Shown: piece by piece, positions 24,777-36,065 of the stretch
How the letters are laid out: the number at the start of each line of letters is the position of its first letter
How positions within the stretch are numbered: the stretch's first letter is position 1
Assembly (NCBI GenBank): GCA_904063045.1
Contig: CAJFCJ010000015.1
Coordinates: 1,123,034-1,187,033 of the forward strand
Source: Dimorphilus gyrociliatus
Lineage: Eukaryota; Annelida; Polychaeta; Dinophilidae
Length of the DNA stretch: 64,000 bases
Reading direction: 5' to 3'
The notes under the pieces: model-generated
Databases searched by the model: none
Told to the model about the DNA's origin: nothing
Seen by the model: only the letters and a program-made list of their open reading frames with translations
Translations under genes and position numbers: made by a program

Positions 24777-27700
24777 TCATTTTCTTCGTACCTCTCCAGT
24801 TCTTTCATCTTTTTGCAATATTATCGGCATTTGAGATGTGTTAATAATTTCGTATGCATTTGTAAATCTCTCTAAATATATATCATTTGGATTTAAATAG
24901 ATTGAAGTTTCATTTTCTCTTTCTCTTCTAATTGGTTCGTTATTTTCAATTGTTTCCGATCTATTCAGTTTGTCATTTTTCGATTTATCACCCGCATTGA
25001 AAAGTTCCTTTATTTTTATAGTAGAATAATAAAAAGACTATGTTAATTTGTAGTAAATAGATGAAAGAGCTATTTACCCCTGATGATGACGAATCTATTA
25101 AGTAATTAGTTAGTTTGTCTTTAAAAGTTAAGGATAACCAAGTTCTTTTTCGTAGCCACGTTAAAACTGAACGTTGAATAATAACGCTCTTAATACATAA
25201 GAAATAAAAGATGCTTAGGCCTTGTAAACTATTTAAAATGGTGAAAATATAAGCGGCCCATACGAATTTTTTCGAAATGTATAAAAATCCAAAAGTCCAA
25301 CTAAGACCAAATACGAAAAGCGTTTTCAAAGTAAATCTTAAAACAGAACTGTAAACAAATATCAATTAATTAGTTAATTAGCTAATATCCAATCAGCTTA
25401 CTAGTATTTTTTAAGCTCTAATTTTTGGTTTTTAAGACAATGTTTCCGATTATGAGAAAGACGCCATTGTTTAATAGAAACAATACATGTTACTATTAAA
25501 TTTATCTAAAAGGAGATGGGAAATAGAAAATTAACTTAAGTTAATTAAAATTATTAGAAATAATAGTTTATTTACTAAAATCACAACGGCAAGTGGACAA
25601 ATAAAATTCCAAATAAATAGTTCTTTCCTCAACCAACAGCTAAGAAATTAATAGAATATTTATCGTACGTCTATGTTTCGACTGTATACTTACAAATTTC
25701 TGGAGCTTAACCCCTGGAAATTTAGCCCTACCGTAATACCAACGATAATCCCTGGTAAGGCTTTAAAAATACAAAATATAATGTTATTTATTAAATAAAC
25801 TCTTAGAACGTATGTGAATAGAATATATAGATATTTTATCTTTAGTATATTCCCTTACCGTATGCAATTATAAGGAATTTCCTACGTAAAGATGTCCTAA
25901 CCTCAAAGATTACAACTACTAGGAAAAAAGTTAAGACTCCTTGCAATCCCATCCACATAAAACTTGAGAGAAGACAATACAATAGCAAGCCCCCAATCAA
26001 TCGACAAATCAACTTTCATTATAAAATTAATTATGTCAATAATAACAAACTTATGAATATTAATAACTTACTTGATTTGAAGTTTGTGTTATACCAAATA
26101 GAAATATTAATTGAGATACTAGTAATGTTAAACTCAAATGAATATTTATGAGATTTGACATTGCAGAGCTTCTTTTGGCGTTAAAATTTTTTCTATATGA
26201 ATGGAAATAATTAATATTATGCATTAATTAACATAAACTGACCTAAATTTTATAAACGGAAATAAAGATAATACAAGGAAGAAAACTGAGACAGAACATC
26301 CAACACGACTTATAATAGAAAGGCTAAATCGATGTTCTAGAGAAAGCTAGTTAAGGAAGAAAGAGATTAATCATTCTTTTTATATGGAGAATATATTTCA
26401 TTCTTTTCTTTACAGTATCTTCAACTCCGTGCATATCAAATAGAACAGCAAAATTAGTTAAATGGTTGCATTTGCATTTCGTATGAGTAATGTTACTCTC
26501 CTCTCTGACGAAAGAACATCCTGACTGTGACCAAGACCCGACATTTTCCCTTTAAACGAGAATTATTTAATTAAAAATGGAATTTATTGATAATTTTATT
26601 AATTAACCTTGACCCTAAATTCCAGTACGAGCATAATGTCTTACCATTCAAGTTTTTCTATTCAAAGCAATATACATTATTAACATATAATAATAATAAA
26701 AATTTATACAAAACCTTCCTATTTTCAGTTATAAAGAAAATATCACCCGAAACTTTCAACTGCTTGAAATTTGAACCGTCAATAGCCGTAGCACTAATGA
26801 CTCTGCTATTTAAAACTGTATTATTATTTTTTAAAGTCGTCTCTAACATCTCTTCAATATTTGAATATTCAACGAAAATTAAAACAACTCTTTTACTTTT
26901 AGTTTCTAAAGTAATAAAAATTTGAATATTCATTAAAAAATTATTTTATGAATATTTATGAATATTAATTAATACTTATTGAATTTTTTGGAATAATAAA
27001 TTCATTTGTATATCCTTTTCTTCTATGTTTACGGATGTAATTTGGTGAAAATTTATACTTTTCAACAGTAGAATCATTTTTTTGATTAATCTCTTCGGCG
27101 CTTATAACTATAATTATAAACGAACTCTATATATATATTGTTTGTAAATTTAAGCCTATATAAACAAACCTAAATTATCAGCAATAACTAAAAGATTCGT
27201 TTGATTCAACGATTTACTCTTAATCATATTTAATGCAGTACTTTCGGCAATTTGCACTAAACTTTCAACGATTCTCATTCTTCGAGAGTTATACACTTCT
27301 CTCCACTTTTTAACCTTTTCCCCACTTAACAGATTATTAATCGACTTTATTATATCCTTTGTTTTTTTAGAAAAACAAAAATCTATTTAACCAATTCTCT
27401 AGCATTTTTAACAACTTACTCTAGAAATATTATAAACTGAATTCTGAATGGGAATAGTAGTATCAATCTTTTTCGATATTAGATATAAAATCTCTTCAAA
27501 TGCTTCGATATTTCCAGAATATTCTAAATTATTCATTGTTTCTTCAGCTAACCTTCTAGCAATATTGTAATTTGTTACTTTGTTCTGTTTCAGCTGTAGA
27601 AAAATATTTCTAAAATTTAGTAAAAAATTTAAATAATAGCTTATGAATATTCAAAAGAGAAAAGATGCCTTACATCTATTAATATTTTCCCAATAAAATC

Positions 27701-30700
27701 TGACTTACAACTGGTAGTATTAGGTCGCTTCCAGCCTTTATCAAAAGTACACAATCTTGTAGCCTCTGAACGAATAAAAAGATATTAACCTTACAGTTAA
27801 ATTTAAATTAATTACTACTTTCGTTATCTGGACATTGTATTGTTACTTCTTTTTGTGTCTCTTTAGGTGATACATAGACAGTTTTCCAAACCAGACCATC
27901 TATAACTTCCCTTGGACATTTTGTTATTGATATTTTAGTAGTCGATACAATAGTTGACTCCTCAAGTATAAAAGTTTTATCCATTCGTTGATTTATTCCA
28001 TTCGTTGATGTAGGGAATATCTGTGTAAATGATTTCGATTGTTCTAATTGTATCTTTTTAGAGGACTCCTCTTTTATATTCTCCTTTGCTGTTGGCCAAT
28101 TTGTTTCAGCTGACCTTGTCGAGGGTTTATCTGTTATGAAATTTAAGGAGTGATCTTGATTTTTCTCCATTGTCGATAAAACTATTGGCGAAATTAAGTT
28201 ATTGCTAGTTAATTTCGGCAAAGGAGTTGATCCAGCTGAAGAATAGTCATCAGGCAACTTCGTTGAAATAACTTCCCTTCCTATTCTAGAAACTGGTTGT
28301 GATATTTTTTCGACACTATACGCTGTCGTTGTAGTAACCTTTATATTTTTTGTTGCTTTCTTAACTTGCGTAGCTAGAGATTCAAATGAATTATTCTGAT
28401 CTTCATAAGTAGCTTTCGAGATGCCAGCTTGAGTAAAATCTCTTAATTTGGGCTTAATATTAGTCCTATCACGCCAAGCTACATCTGTTACTGCTATCTT
28501 AGCTTTATCACTGGTTGTTGAAACGATATTTATTTTAGGATAGCTTGTCTGTACGGATCTGGGGATAGATACTTTTCCAACAACATCTTTTAATATCGTC
28601 ATCAGTCTTCTTTCAGTTGTTGAAATGCTAATCATTTGAGAGTGGTTACTCTCCTGAGAACGAGGTGTAGCTTTCTTTACAGTTTTATCTATTACCAGAG
28701 TTTTGGATTTAATTCCATTCGTTGTAAATATCTCTGCGTAGTTAGGTGTAGATATTTTCCTAACAACATCAGCTGACAAAGTGTGTGGTATCCTTTGCGT
28801 TAATGAAAAAGCACTTGTTCTAGGAATGCTATTTTCAACAGAGGAAGGATTGATAAACTTTCCACTGTCTTCAACTGAAGCACTCGTTGGTCTTTCCTCA
28901 ACTGATGTAAAGACATTGGTTACTGGATTGTTGGCTCTGACAGAAGAAGGTTCATATAACCTTCCATTGTCTTCCACTGAAGCACTCGTTGGTCTTTCCT
29001 CAACTGATGTAAAGACGTTGGTTACTGGATTGTTGGCTCCGACAGAAGAAGGTTCATATAACCTTCCATTGTCTTCCACTGAAGCACTCGTTGGTCTTTC
29101 CTCAACTGATGTAAAGACGTTGGTTACTGGATTGTTGGCTCCGACAGAAGAAGGTTCATATAACCTTCCATTGTCTTCCACTGAAGCACTAGTTGGTCTT
29201 TCCTCAACTGATGTAAAGACGTTGGTTACTGGATTGTTGGCTCCGACAGAAGAAGGTTCATATAACCTTCCATTGTCTTCCACTGAAGCACTAGTTGGTC
29301 TTTCCTCAACTGATGTAAAGACGTTGGTTACTGGATTGTTGGCTCCGACAGAAGAAGGTTCATATAACCTTCCATTGTCTTCCACTGAAGCACTAGTTGG
29401 TCTTTCCTCAACTGATGTAAAGACATTGGTTACTGGATTGTTGGCTCCGACAGAAGAAGGTTCATATAACCTTCCATTGTCTTCCACTGAAGCACTCGTT
29501 GGTCTTTCCCCTACTGATGTAAAGACATTGGTTACTGGATTGTTGGCTCCGACAGAAGAAGGTTCATATAACCTTCCACTGTCTTCCACTGAAGCACTCG
29601 TTGGTCTTTCCTCAACTGATGTAAAGACGTTGGTTACTGGATTGTTGGCTCCGACAGAAGAAGGTTCATATAACCTTCCATTGTCTTCCACTGAAGCACT
29701 AGTTGGTCTTTCCTCAACTGATGTAAAGACGTTGGTTACTGGATTGTTGGCTCCGACAGAAGAAGGTTCATGTAACTTTCCACTATCTTCAATTGAGGCA
29801 GTCGTTGGTCTTTCCTCAACTGATGTAAAGATGTTAGTTACTGGATTGTTGGCTCCGACAGAAGAAGGTTCATATAACCTTCCATTGTCTTCCACTGAAG
29901 CACTCGTTGGTCTTTCCTCAACTGATGTAAAGACGTTGGTTACTGGATTGTTGGCTCCGACAGAAGAAGGTTCATATAACCTTCCATTGTCTTCCACTGA
30001 AGCACTCGTTGGTCTTTCCTCAACTGATGTAAAGACGTTGGTTACTGGATTGTTGGCTCCGACAGAAGAAGGTTCATATAACCTTCCATTGTCTTCCACT
30101 GAAGCACTCGTTGGTCTTTCCTCAACTGATGTAAAGACGTTGGTTACTGGATTGTTGGCTCCGACAGAAGAAGGTTCATATAACCTTCCATTGTCTTCCA
30201 CTGAAGCACTAGTTGGTCTTTCCTCAACTGATGTAAAGACATTGGTTACTGGATTGTTGGCTCCGACAGAAGAAGGTTCATATAACCTTCCATTGTCTTC
30301 CACTGAAGCACTCGTTGGTCTTTCCCCTACTGATGTAAAGACATTGGTTACTGGATTGTTGGCTCCGACAGAAGAAGGTTCATATAACCTTCCACTGTCT
30401 TCCACTGAAGCACTCGTTGGTCTTTCCCCTACTGGTGTAAAGACGTTGGTTACATGATTGTTGGCTCTGACAGAAGAAGGTTTGATTAACCTTCCACTAT
30501 CTTCAACTGAGGTAGTCGATCTTTCTTGAACTAATGTAAAAGCTTTTATTATTACATTATTGATTTTAACAGAAGAGAGACATTTAGATTACTTACCTCT
30601 GTCTTTATCTAATATAACTTTTGGCCTTTTTCGCACAGAAGAATACGTGTCTGTTGCAGGGTCTTTTCTTTCTGCAGAATTTGGTGTTTGCAGTTTTTCT

Positions 30701-32576
30701 TCTTCTATTATGACAACTTTTGATCTAGAATCAGTTGTTGAAAAGGCACTTGTTGTTGAACTGTGTTCACTTGTAGATACAGCTGTATCTTTTTTTCTAG
30801 TTTTATGTACGTCAATAGGTTTGGCCGTAGTCTCAGTTGTTGTAATAATGTTGTTTGCTAATGTGTTTTGTTGAGATACATCTGTAATTGATGAAGGTTC
30901 GGTTGAAAATCCTGCTTTTATATGTGTTTTTCCTGCTTTTGACAAATATACTTCCATTTCTGGAGGAGTGAGGATAGTCAACGCATTAGCAACTTCATTT
31001 GGTATAAAAGAACTCCTACTTGATTCAGAGTTGTGAATAGGCTGAGTTCTCCTATTGAGATGATCAGTTTCCTTTTTCTTGTATATAGTGTTAGTGTTCA
31101 GAGATAATATTTTATCAAGGGTTGGTTGGATAGTTGCAATATTCTCTTCGCTTATCGCTTGTATCGAACTCAGCTTCTCTTTTGTCGATCCCCGAACATT
31201 GTTTAAAATTTCCGTTATGATATTTTTAGAAGACACTTCGGTATTTAATTCATTCTTATATGTTGTAAATTTTGGACTGTGGAATTTTGTCTGCAAAGAA
31301 TTAGTCGTAATTGTAACCGGTTGTATACTAGTTTTTTTTAATTCCTGTCTTATTGATGATTGTCGTACATTATCGGTACTAGTTGTTTTAATAACATGTT
31401 TAGTAGATAATTTAATTAAACTTTGAGACTTTGAACTGGTCTGCTTAAGTGCATTTTTAGGTGTGATAAACGAAGTTTTCATCTCTCCATCATTTTTATT
31501 CAAATCTTGTGTTATTTCTTTAGAAGGCTTAGTTGATAAGTCTGGTTTATCTGTCAAAAGTGAATTTGATTGCATACTCTCATTATTTTCGTCAATTGCC
31601 TTCAATTGAGGGTTTGTCGTAGTAAATTTAATAAAATTTTGTGCTGTAGTGGTTTTAAGAGTAGTAGTACCCGATAATTTAGCAGTCGTTTCTGTAGTAT
31701 AAGCAATGATATTATAGGATAATTAATAAAGGAGAATAGAGAACCATTCGATATACATTCATGGGAGACCTTTGATATATAACAACCGCTCATATAAACT
31801 GGATATCTATTCGTAAAAAGTATTCGTAGATCAACAGTACATTTCGTCTTCTTGTCACACCTATAATAAACTGTTCTGTAGACATTTTAATAAACAAACT
31901 GTTAAAGTAAACATACTCTTTAAGTACTTTAATTTTAATAAAAAATCTGCAATCAATATCGCATCTCTCTATATGTCCAACCCTAGATTCGTCCCAAACG
32001 TACTCATCGGAACATATTTGAAAGTCAGTCCAAACGTCATTAATTCGTATCAATTTATTATTTTCACAGTTCAAGTTAAAAGAATAATCAGTAGGGAGAA
32101 TTAAACTTTTTGAAGGGTGTTTTGTTGAGCATTCAAAATCAACTTCAAACGAATGAAGGCTATAAAGAAAGCAAGGATATTTTCGATAAAAGGTATCGCT
32201 TGTATCACATTCTCTTTCAAAGTTACATCTATATATAAATGAATTAAATAATTAATATATAACTTTTACACGTTCATTTTAAATCGATAAACCTGAATAA
32301 AATACTTTGAAATGTTACATTATCAGCTAATAGCATTTCATGATAACAGTCACTCCTCCTTGGTTCTTCCGTAAAAGGCGTACTTACAATATTAATAACG
32401 GAACCCTTAGGGCATTCTAATATAGGATCATCGATTGATAGCGTTTTAGTTATTATTTTCCCATAAGATCTATAAAAAAAAAGTTAAATAATAATTAAAC
32501 ATCAATTAAAAAATTGTAATAATTACTCAACAAATTCTGTATTATAAAATAAAAAGAGAAGACAAACTATCCTCAT
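24777..32576 (-). CDS. Latrophilin-like adhesion GPCR, copy 3, with expanded repeat stalk
   Basis: Third paralogue. The signal-peptide exon is 32527-32576 ([16 protein letters not shown]). Two lectin-like modules follow ([14 protein letters not shown] with [22 protein letters not shown] with [11 protein letters not shown]). A very long Thr/Ser-rich stalk covers about 27.9-31.7 kb and contains 15 tandem 34-residue repeats. HormR is read across two exons ([15 protein letters not shown], then [19 protein letters not shown]). The [17 protein letters not shown] lies at about 26450-26490. TM6/TM7 are [15 protein letters not shown] and [14 protein letters not shown] at about 25190-25350. The acidic cytoplasmic tail ends GEVRRK at 24777. 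A 66-nt intron (30531-30596) joins the upstream stalk exon to the repeat exon in frame. It is tail-to-tail with copy 2. Its GAIN exons are not part of the identical tract. Confidence 0.85.
28865..30530. repeat. 102-bp tandem repeat in receptor stalk (about 15 full copies)
   Basis: Minisatellite in the coding sequence of receptor copy 3. The unit is 34 codons. Each begins [17 protein letters not shown] and continues [17 protein letters not shown]; most copies differ at only a few bases. Edge copies are degenerate ([12 protein letters not shown] at the left end, [13 protein letters not shown] at the right end). Variants such as VGERP and EDSG, with the matching base changes, recur exactly 816 bp (8 units) apart near 29509 and 30325, which implies duplication of a multi-unit block. 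Because 102 is a multiple of three, the opposite strand is also open, which is incidental. The repeat is rich in Ser and Thr, as in an O-glycosylated mucin-like stalk. Confidence 0.95.
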
Positions 32577-32980
32577 AACGGTGTGAAAATCTATTTCTTC
32601 TTCCTTTTTATTAAAGAAAATGTAGGGATTTATTAAAATTTTAATGGTTGAGTCATCAATATGAAAACTTTAAAAAGTAATTGAATAATAAGGACTCAAT
32701 ACGTTTTGTTTTGTAGAGTATAAGAGCTATTGCATTATTTTTTATACTTCTCTATAAGTACATAAGTTACTTACCCTAGTCATATTTTATTGTAGTGTAT
32801 TAATAGATCATTTAAAGAGAAATAAATGAAAAATATATCCTTTTCAAAGTTCTTTTGGAAAATATAGATTGAAACTTAATAAAGATCTTTAAAAATGTTC
32901 GTTATTTAAGAACTTCCTCTTGTCTGGCTATCTCTGAAATATAGGAAACTAATTAAAAAAAAAGTAAGAATTGTAGTTTA

Positions 32981-33004
32981 GAGAGAGAGAGAGAGAGAGA
33001 GAGA
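32981..33004. repeat. (GA)12 microsatellite
   Basis: Perfect GA dinucleotide run in the intergenic region upstream of receptor copy 3. Confidence 0.95.
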
Positions 33005-33021
33005 CAATTATCATAGCAGTA

Positions 33022-33507
33022 TACTTGAATTTTCTTTCCTTGCCAACAATACATCAATAGTAATTCTAATAAAATAAGATTGTAAAGAACAAAGAGAAAA
33101 AAAACCTACCATTTACAGTATGAGACAGCATTATAGGATAGACCAGCTAACGTAGAATTATAAATAAACTTTTGAAGCCAGAAAGCATATATATATATAC
33201 TGTATATATAGTTTTATCAACATTATAAAAAGGATATATTTATATATTGGTGATAATATATTCCTTTCTATATAGTTTTATCCCAAATTCTTGTTAAAGA
33301 AAGAAAAGAGCTTACAAAGCCATGATTCATTGGACTAAAAGTACTGGATCCTAAATATCGAAAGTTAGTTTATATTTGTTATGAGGACACTATAAGTTTC
33401 TAAACATGTGCACCTAACAATCAACTATCATCTTACGTTTAAGCTACTATTGATGTATTGTAATACTGTGTATGGCACATCTTCTTGGCAAGGAAAAAAA
33501 TTCAAGT
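33022..33507. repeat. Fold-back / MITE-like inverted repeat
   Basis: The sequence CTTGAATTTTCTTTCCTTGC and its continuation to CATCAATAG at about 33025-33060 recurs in reverse complement at about 33448-33507. The right arm carries a 24-nt insertion between its two halves. The ends read ACTTGAATTTT...AAAATTCAAGT with no clear target-site duplication. It could be a decayed non-autonomous DNA transposon, but no other copy is seen in this window. Confidence 0.45.
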
Positions 33508-33699
33508 TAACATCGACCGGTTGGGGGCAGCACTTGTAATGTTAGTATGCTTACTGATTGGGAGAGTGGAGAATAGTTTAGAATAATTTCTGACCACGTG
33601 TTGTGAAATTTGTGTTTGAGATTGAATCCGGTAAAATAGAATACATAGTTCTAACTGCTCGATTAACCTCTGTATTCTTAACCGTGGCACGTCTCAAAA

Positions 33700-34333
33700 A
33701 TGAGGTTGGAGAAGTGCTACTTTTGTTCGTCTACGATCTATCCTGGACATGGGGTACAGTTCGTCAGAAATGACTGCAAGGTAAAGAGACTAAGAACATA
33801 ATTTTCATTCCATTGATAAGTATGTAATGGTTCTTTTTGCTTTAATCGCAGATTTTCAGATTTTGTCGATCAAAATGCCATAAAGCTTTTAAAAAGAAGA
33901 GAAATCCCCGTAAGGTTCGTTGGACTAAAGCTTTCAGAAAGTCGTCTGGTAAAGAATTGGCTGTCGATCCAACATTTGAGTTTGAAAAGAGAAGAAATGC
34001 TCCAGTTAAATACGACAGACAATTATGGAAAAACAGTATAAAAGCTATGAAGCGCATTGAAGAGATTCGAGTCAAGAGACAGAATCAACATATTATTAAT
34101 AGGTAATTTACTAATTACTAAAAGATACATAAACAACTGAGAGTGTCTAACAATTGTTTTTATTTCATTACAGATTGAAAAAAGGCAAAGAATTAAGAAA
34201 AGCAGATGATATAAAGGAGGTAGAAAAGAACATGCATTTGATTCGAGCTCCGGGTGCCAAAAAGAAGAAGAAATTGGAAGCAAAGGTTGTTCAAGTTGTT
34301 GAAGAATCGGATGAGGAAATGGAAGAAATCTAA
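33700..34333 (+). CDS. RSL24D1: RSL24D1, ribosome biogenesis L24-like protein
   Basis: Nucleolar placeholder for eL24 in pre-60S particles (yeast Rlp24), exchanged for eL24 in the cytoplasm. Exons 33700-33780, 33852-34102 and 34174-34333 give 163 residues, exactly the human length. It begins [18 protein letters not shown] and continues [20 protein letters not shown], giving the L24-type zinc ribbon (C6, C9, C32, C36 pattern). [16 protein letters not shown] and HLIRAPGAK match the family. The acidic C-terminus ([10 protein letters not shown]) is typical. The gene sits 200 bp upstream of the IPMK-like gene on the same strand. Confidence 0.97.
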
Positions 34334-34536
34334 TTTAACAAACTTGTTATATTTTTTGTATTATAATTATGTTTTACTTTTCTGCAATAAATATATTGTA
34401 TTGTTAAATATACAAGAATTACAAAAGATGTCACTACATGTCTTGCCTATAAAAACTGGTGATCGCTCTATGAAATAGTCCAGTTAGAAAGAATCATTCG
34501 AACAGTTACATTCGTTGCAGACAGTTTTATGAGACT

Positions 34537-35499
34537 ATGGATAATGGCATAACTTTGCCTGCTGACGTTCAAATCCTAAGTCATCAAATAGCCGGTCACC
34601 GTTTTCAGAAAGATGAAAATGGGGGCATAAAAAGCGGTATACTTTATTATAATAACAGTTACGTACTTTTAACTAACTATTTATCTCTTATCTAGGTTTA
34701 CTACAAAAAGACAAATATGTATTAAAACCTTTGCAAAGTCCACCAAGAGGCGAAGTGGAAGTGAAATTTTACAGAACAATATTTGATCTCTCTATAATTA
34801 ATCCAGTACATGAAGAGCTTCGAAATTTGGTTCCCCCTTTTTATGGTACTGAGGAATACATTATCAATGGAACTAATATTACATACCTAAAATTGCTAGA
34901 CATAGCAAAACCTTTTAGAAAGCCATGTATAATGGATATTAAAATAGGAAAAAAGACTTATGATCCAAAAGCAACAGAGAAAAAAATTAATTCTGAGACT
35001 CAGAAATATCCGCGAATGGGGGAAATTGGTTTCCGAATCTTAGGCATGCAGGTAGAAAGCTCAACTTTGATTAATTCTGATTTTATATTATACATTTGTA
35101 ATTACAAATTACTTTTGATGTCAGATTTACAAGCCAGAGGAAAATAGTTTCCAGTTTAAGGATAGGTTCTTTGGATTATCTTTGGAGCCTGAGGATGTAA
35201 CTGAAAATGGCTTAAAGCTGTTTTTTACTCAAAAATCCAGCTTACGAAGAGATGTTTTACAGCTAGTTTTATCCAAATTAGGGCGTATCAATGAGTTTTT
35301 CCATATTCAAAGGGAATTTGCATTCTATTCCAGTAGTTTGCTTATTATATACGAAGGTGACGAAAGCCAATCACCTGTTGAATCTCTAGCTGATGTACGA
35401 ATGATTGATTTTACTCATGTTTTCGAAACCAACGAGGCTGATGATAACTACATTTATGGTATAGGAATGCTTATAAAATCGTTGTCTTCCTTACTATAG
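34537..35499 (+). CDS. IPMK: Inositol polyphosphate multikinase (IPMK type)
   Basis: Inositol phosphate kinase of the IPK family. IPMK makes IP4, IP5 and PIP3 in nucleus and cytosol. Exons 34537-34636, 34696-35051 and 35125-35499 encode 276 residues, short like invertebrate IPMKs and smaller than IP6Ks. The inositol-binding signature PxxxDxKxG is PCIMDIKIG at the centre of exon 2. The C-terminal SSLL motif (FYSSSLLIIYEG) and the metal-binding IDFTHV are in exon 3, followed by DNYIYGIGMLIKSL, all family hallmarks. The N-terminal PADVQILSHQIAGH matches IPMK more than IP6K or ITPK, so IPMK is preferred. Confidence 0.93.
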
Positions 35500-36065
35500 A
35501 CAATTAATTTTTTTAATTCTTCGAAAACCTTTTCTTCTTCTTCCCTGCTGTTGTTCTTCGTCTATTGATAACTGATAAAAAATGATTAAATATTGACATA
35601 ACATCTTCAATAAAAAGAAAAAAAAAGTCTTTGTTGTTCCTCTTCCAAATAGGATAAAAAAAACTAACAAAAAGTGTTCCCACATCCAAAATATAGCACT
35701 ATACAAATAATGTTTCAGCAAATCAATAGCAATTGTTTGTTTAATTATCACAGTTGTAAATAATTCAGTATTTATCACTATTTCACTATTTCTAAATTTA
35801 GATAAAAGACTTATTTTTATTTTCCTTTTTGTGTCCTTTTTAAGAGGTAACTAGTTTAAAAGTTAAAAAAGCAATAAGATATCTATATATATATAATGTG
35901 TATACTATCTGAAAGGAGATAACAGGTCTCTGAGCTGCAAAATCTGGAGTAAATATTTTAAAAAAGACAATATGATTAATATTCCAGTTTCTTATATAAA
36001 AGGACGTAAGTGATTGAAATATATACAAAGTGTTTGTAAAAACACAAAAAAAGATACCAAATCGT
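35500..36065. other. Convergent 3' region IPMK / RAD52
   Basis: 566 bp of AT-rich sequence with poly-A/T stretches, presumably both 3' UTRs. No gene seen. Confidence 0.4.

Larger units (their letters stand above)
32577..33699. other. Divergent intergenic region, receptor copy 3 / RSL24D1
   Basis: About 1.1 kb. It contains a GA microsatellite (32981-33004), TA-rich palindromic tracts near 33187-33210, an imperfect inverted repeat with arms at about 33022-33062 and 33446-33507, and a CACGTG E-box at 33595-33600, 100 bp before the RSL24D1 start codon. No gene seen. Confidence 0.5.

Noticed and set aside
28781..30457. 558-codon ORF on the + strand across the 102-bp repeats
   Set aside because: The repeat length is a multiple of three, so any frame without a stop in one unit is open throughout. 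The - strand frame joins receptor exons by splice signals and gives a stalk-like composition, so the + frame is a shadow.
28865..30530. CRISPR-like array
   Set aside because: Units are contiguous, 102 bp, coding and without unique spacers, in an animal genome. It is a minisatellite within a gene.
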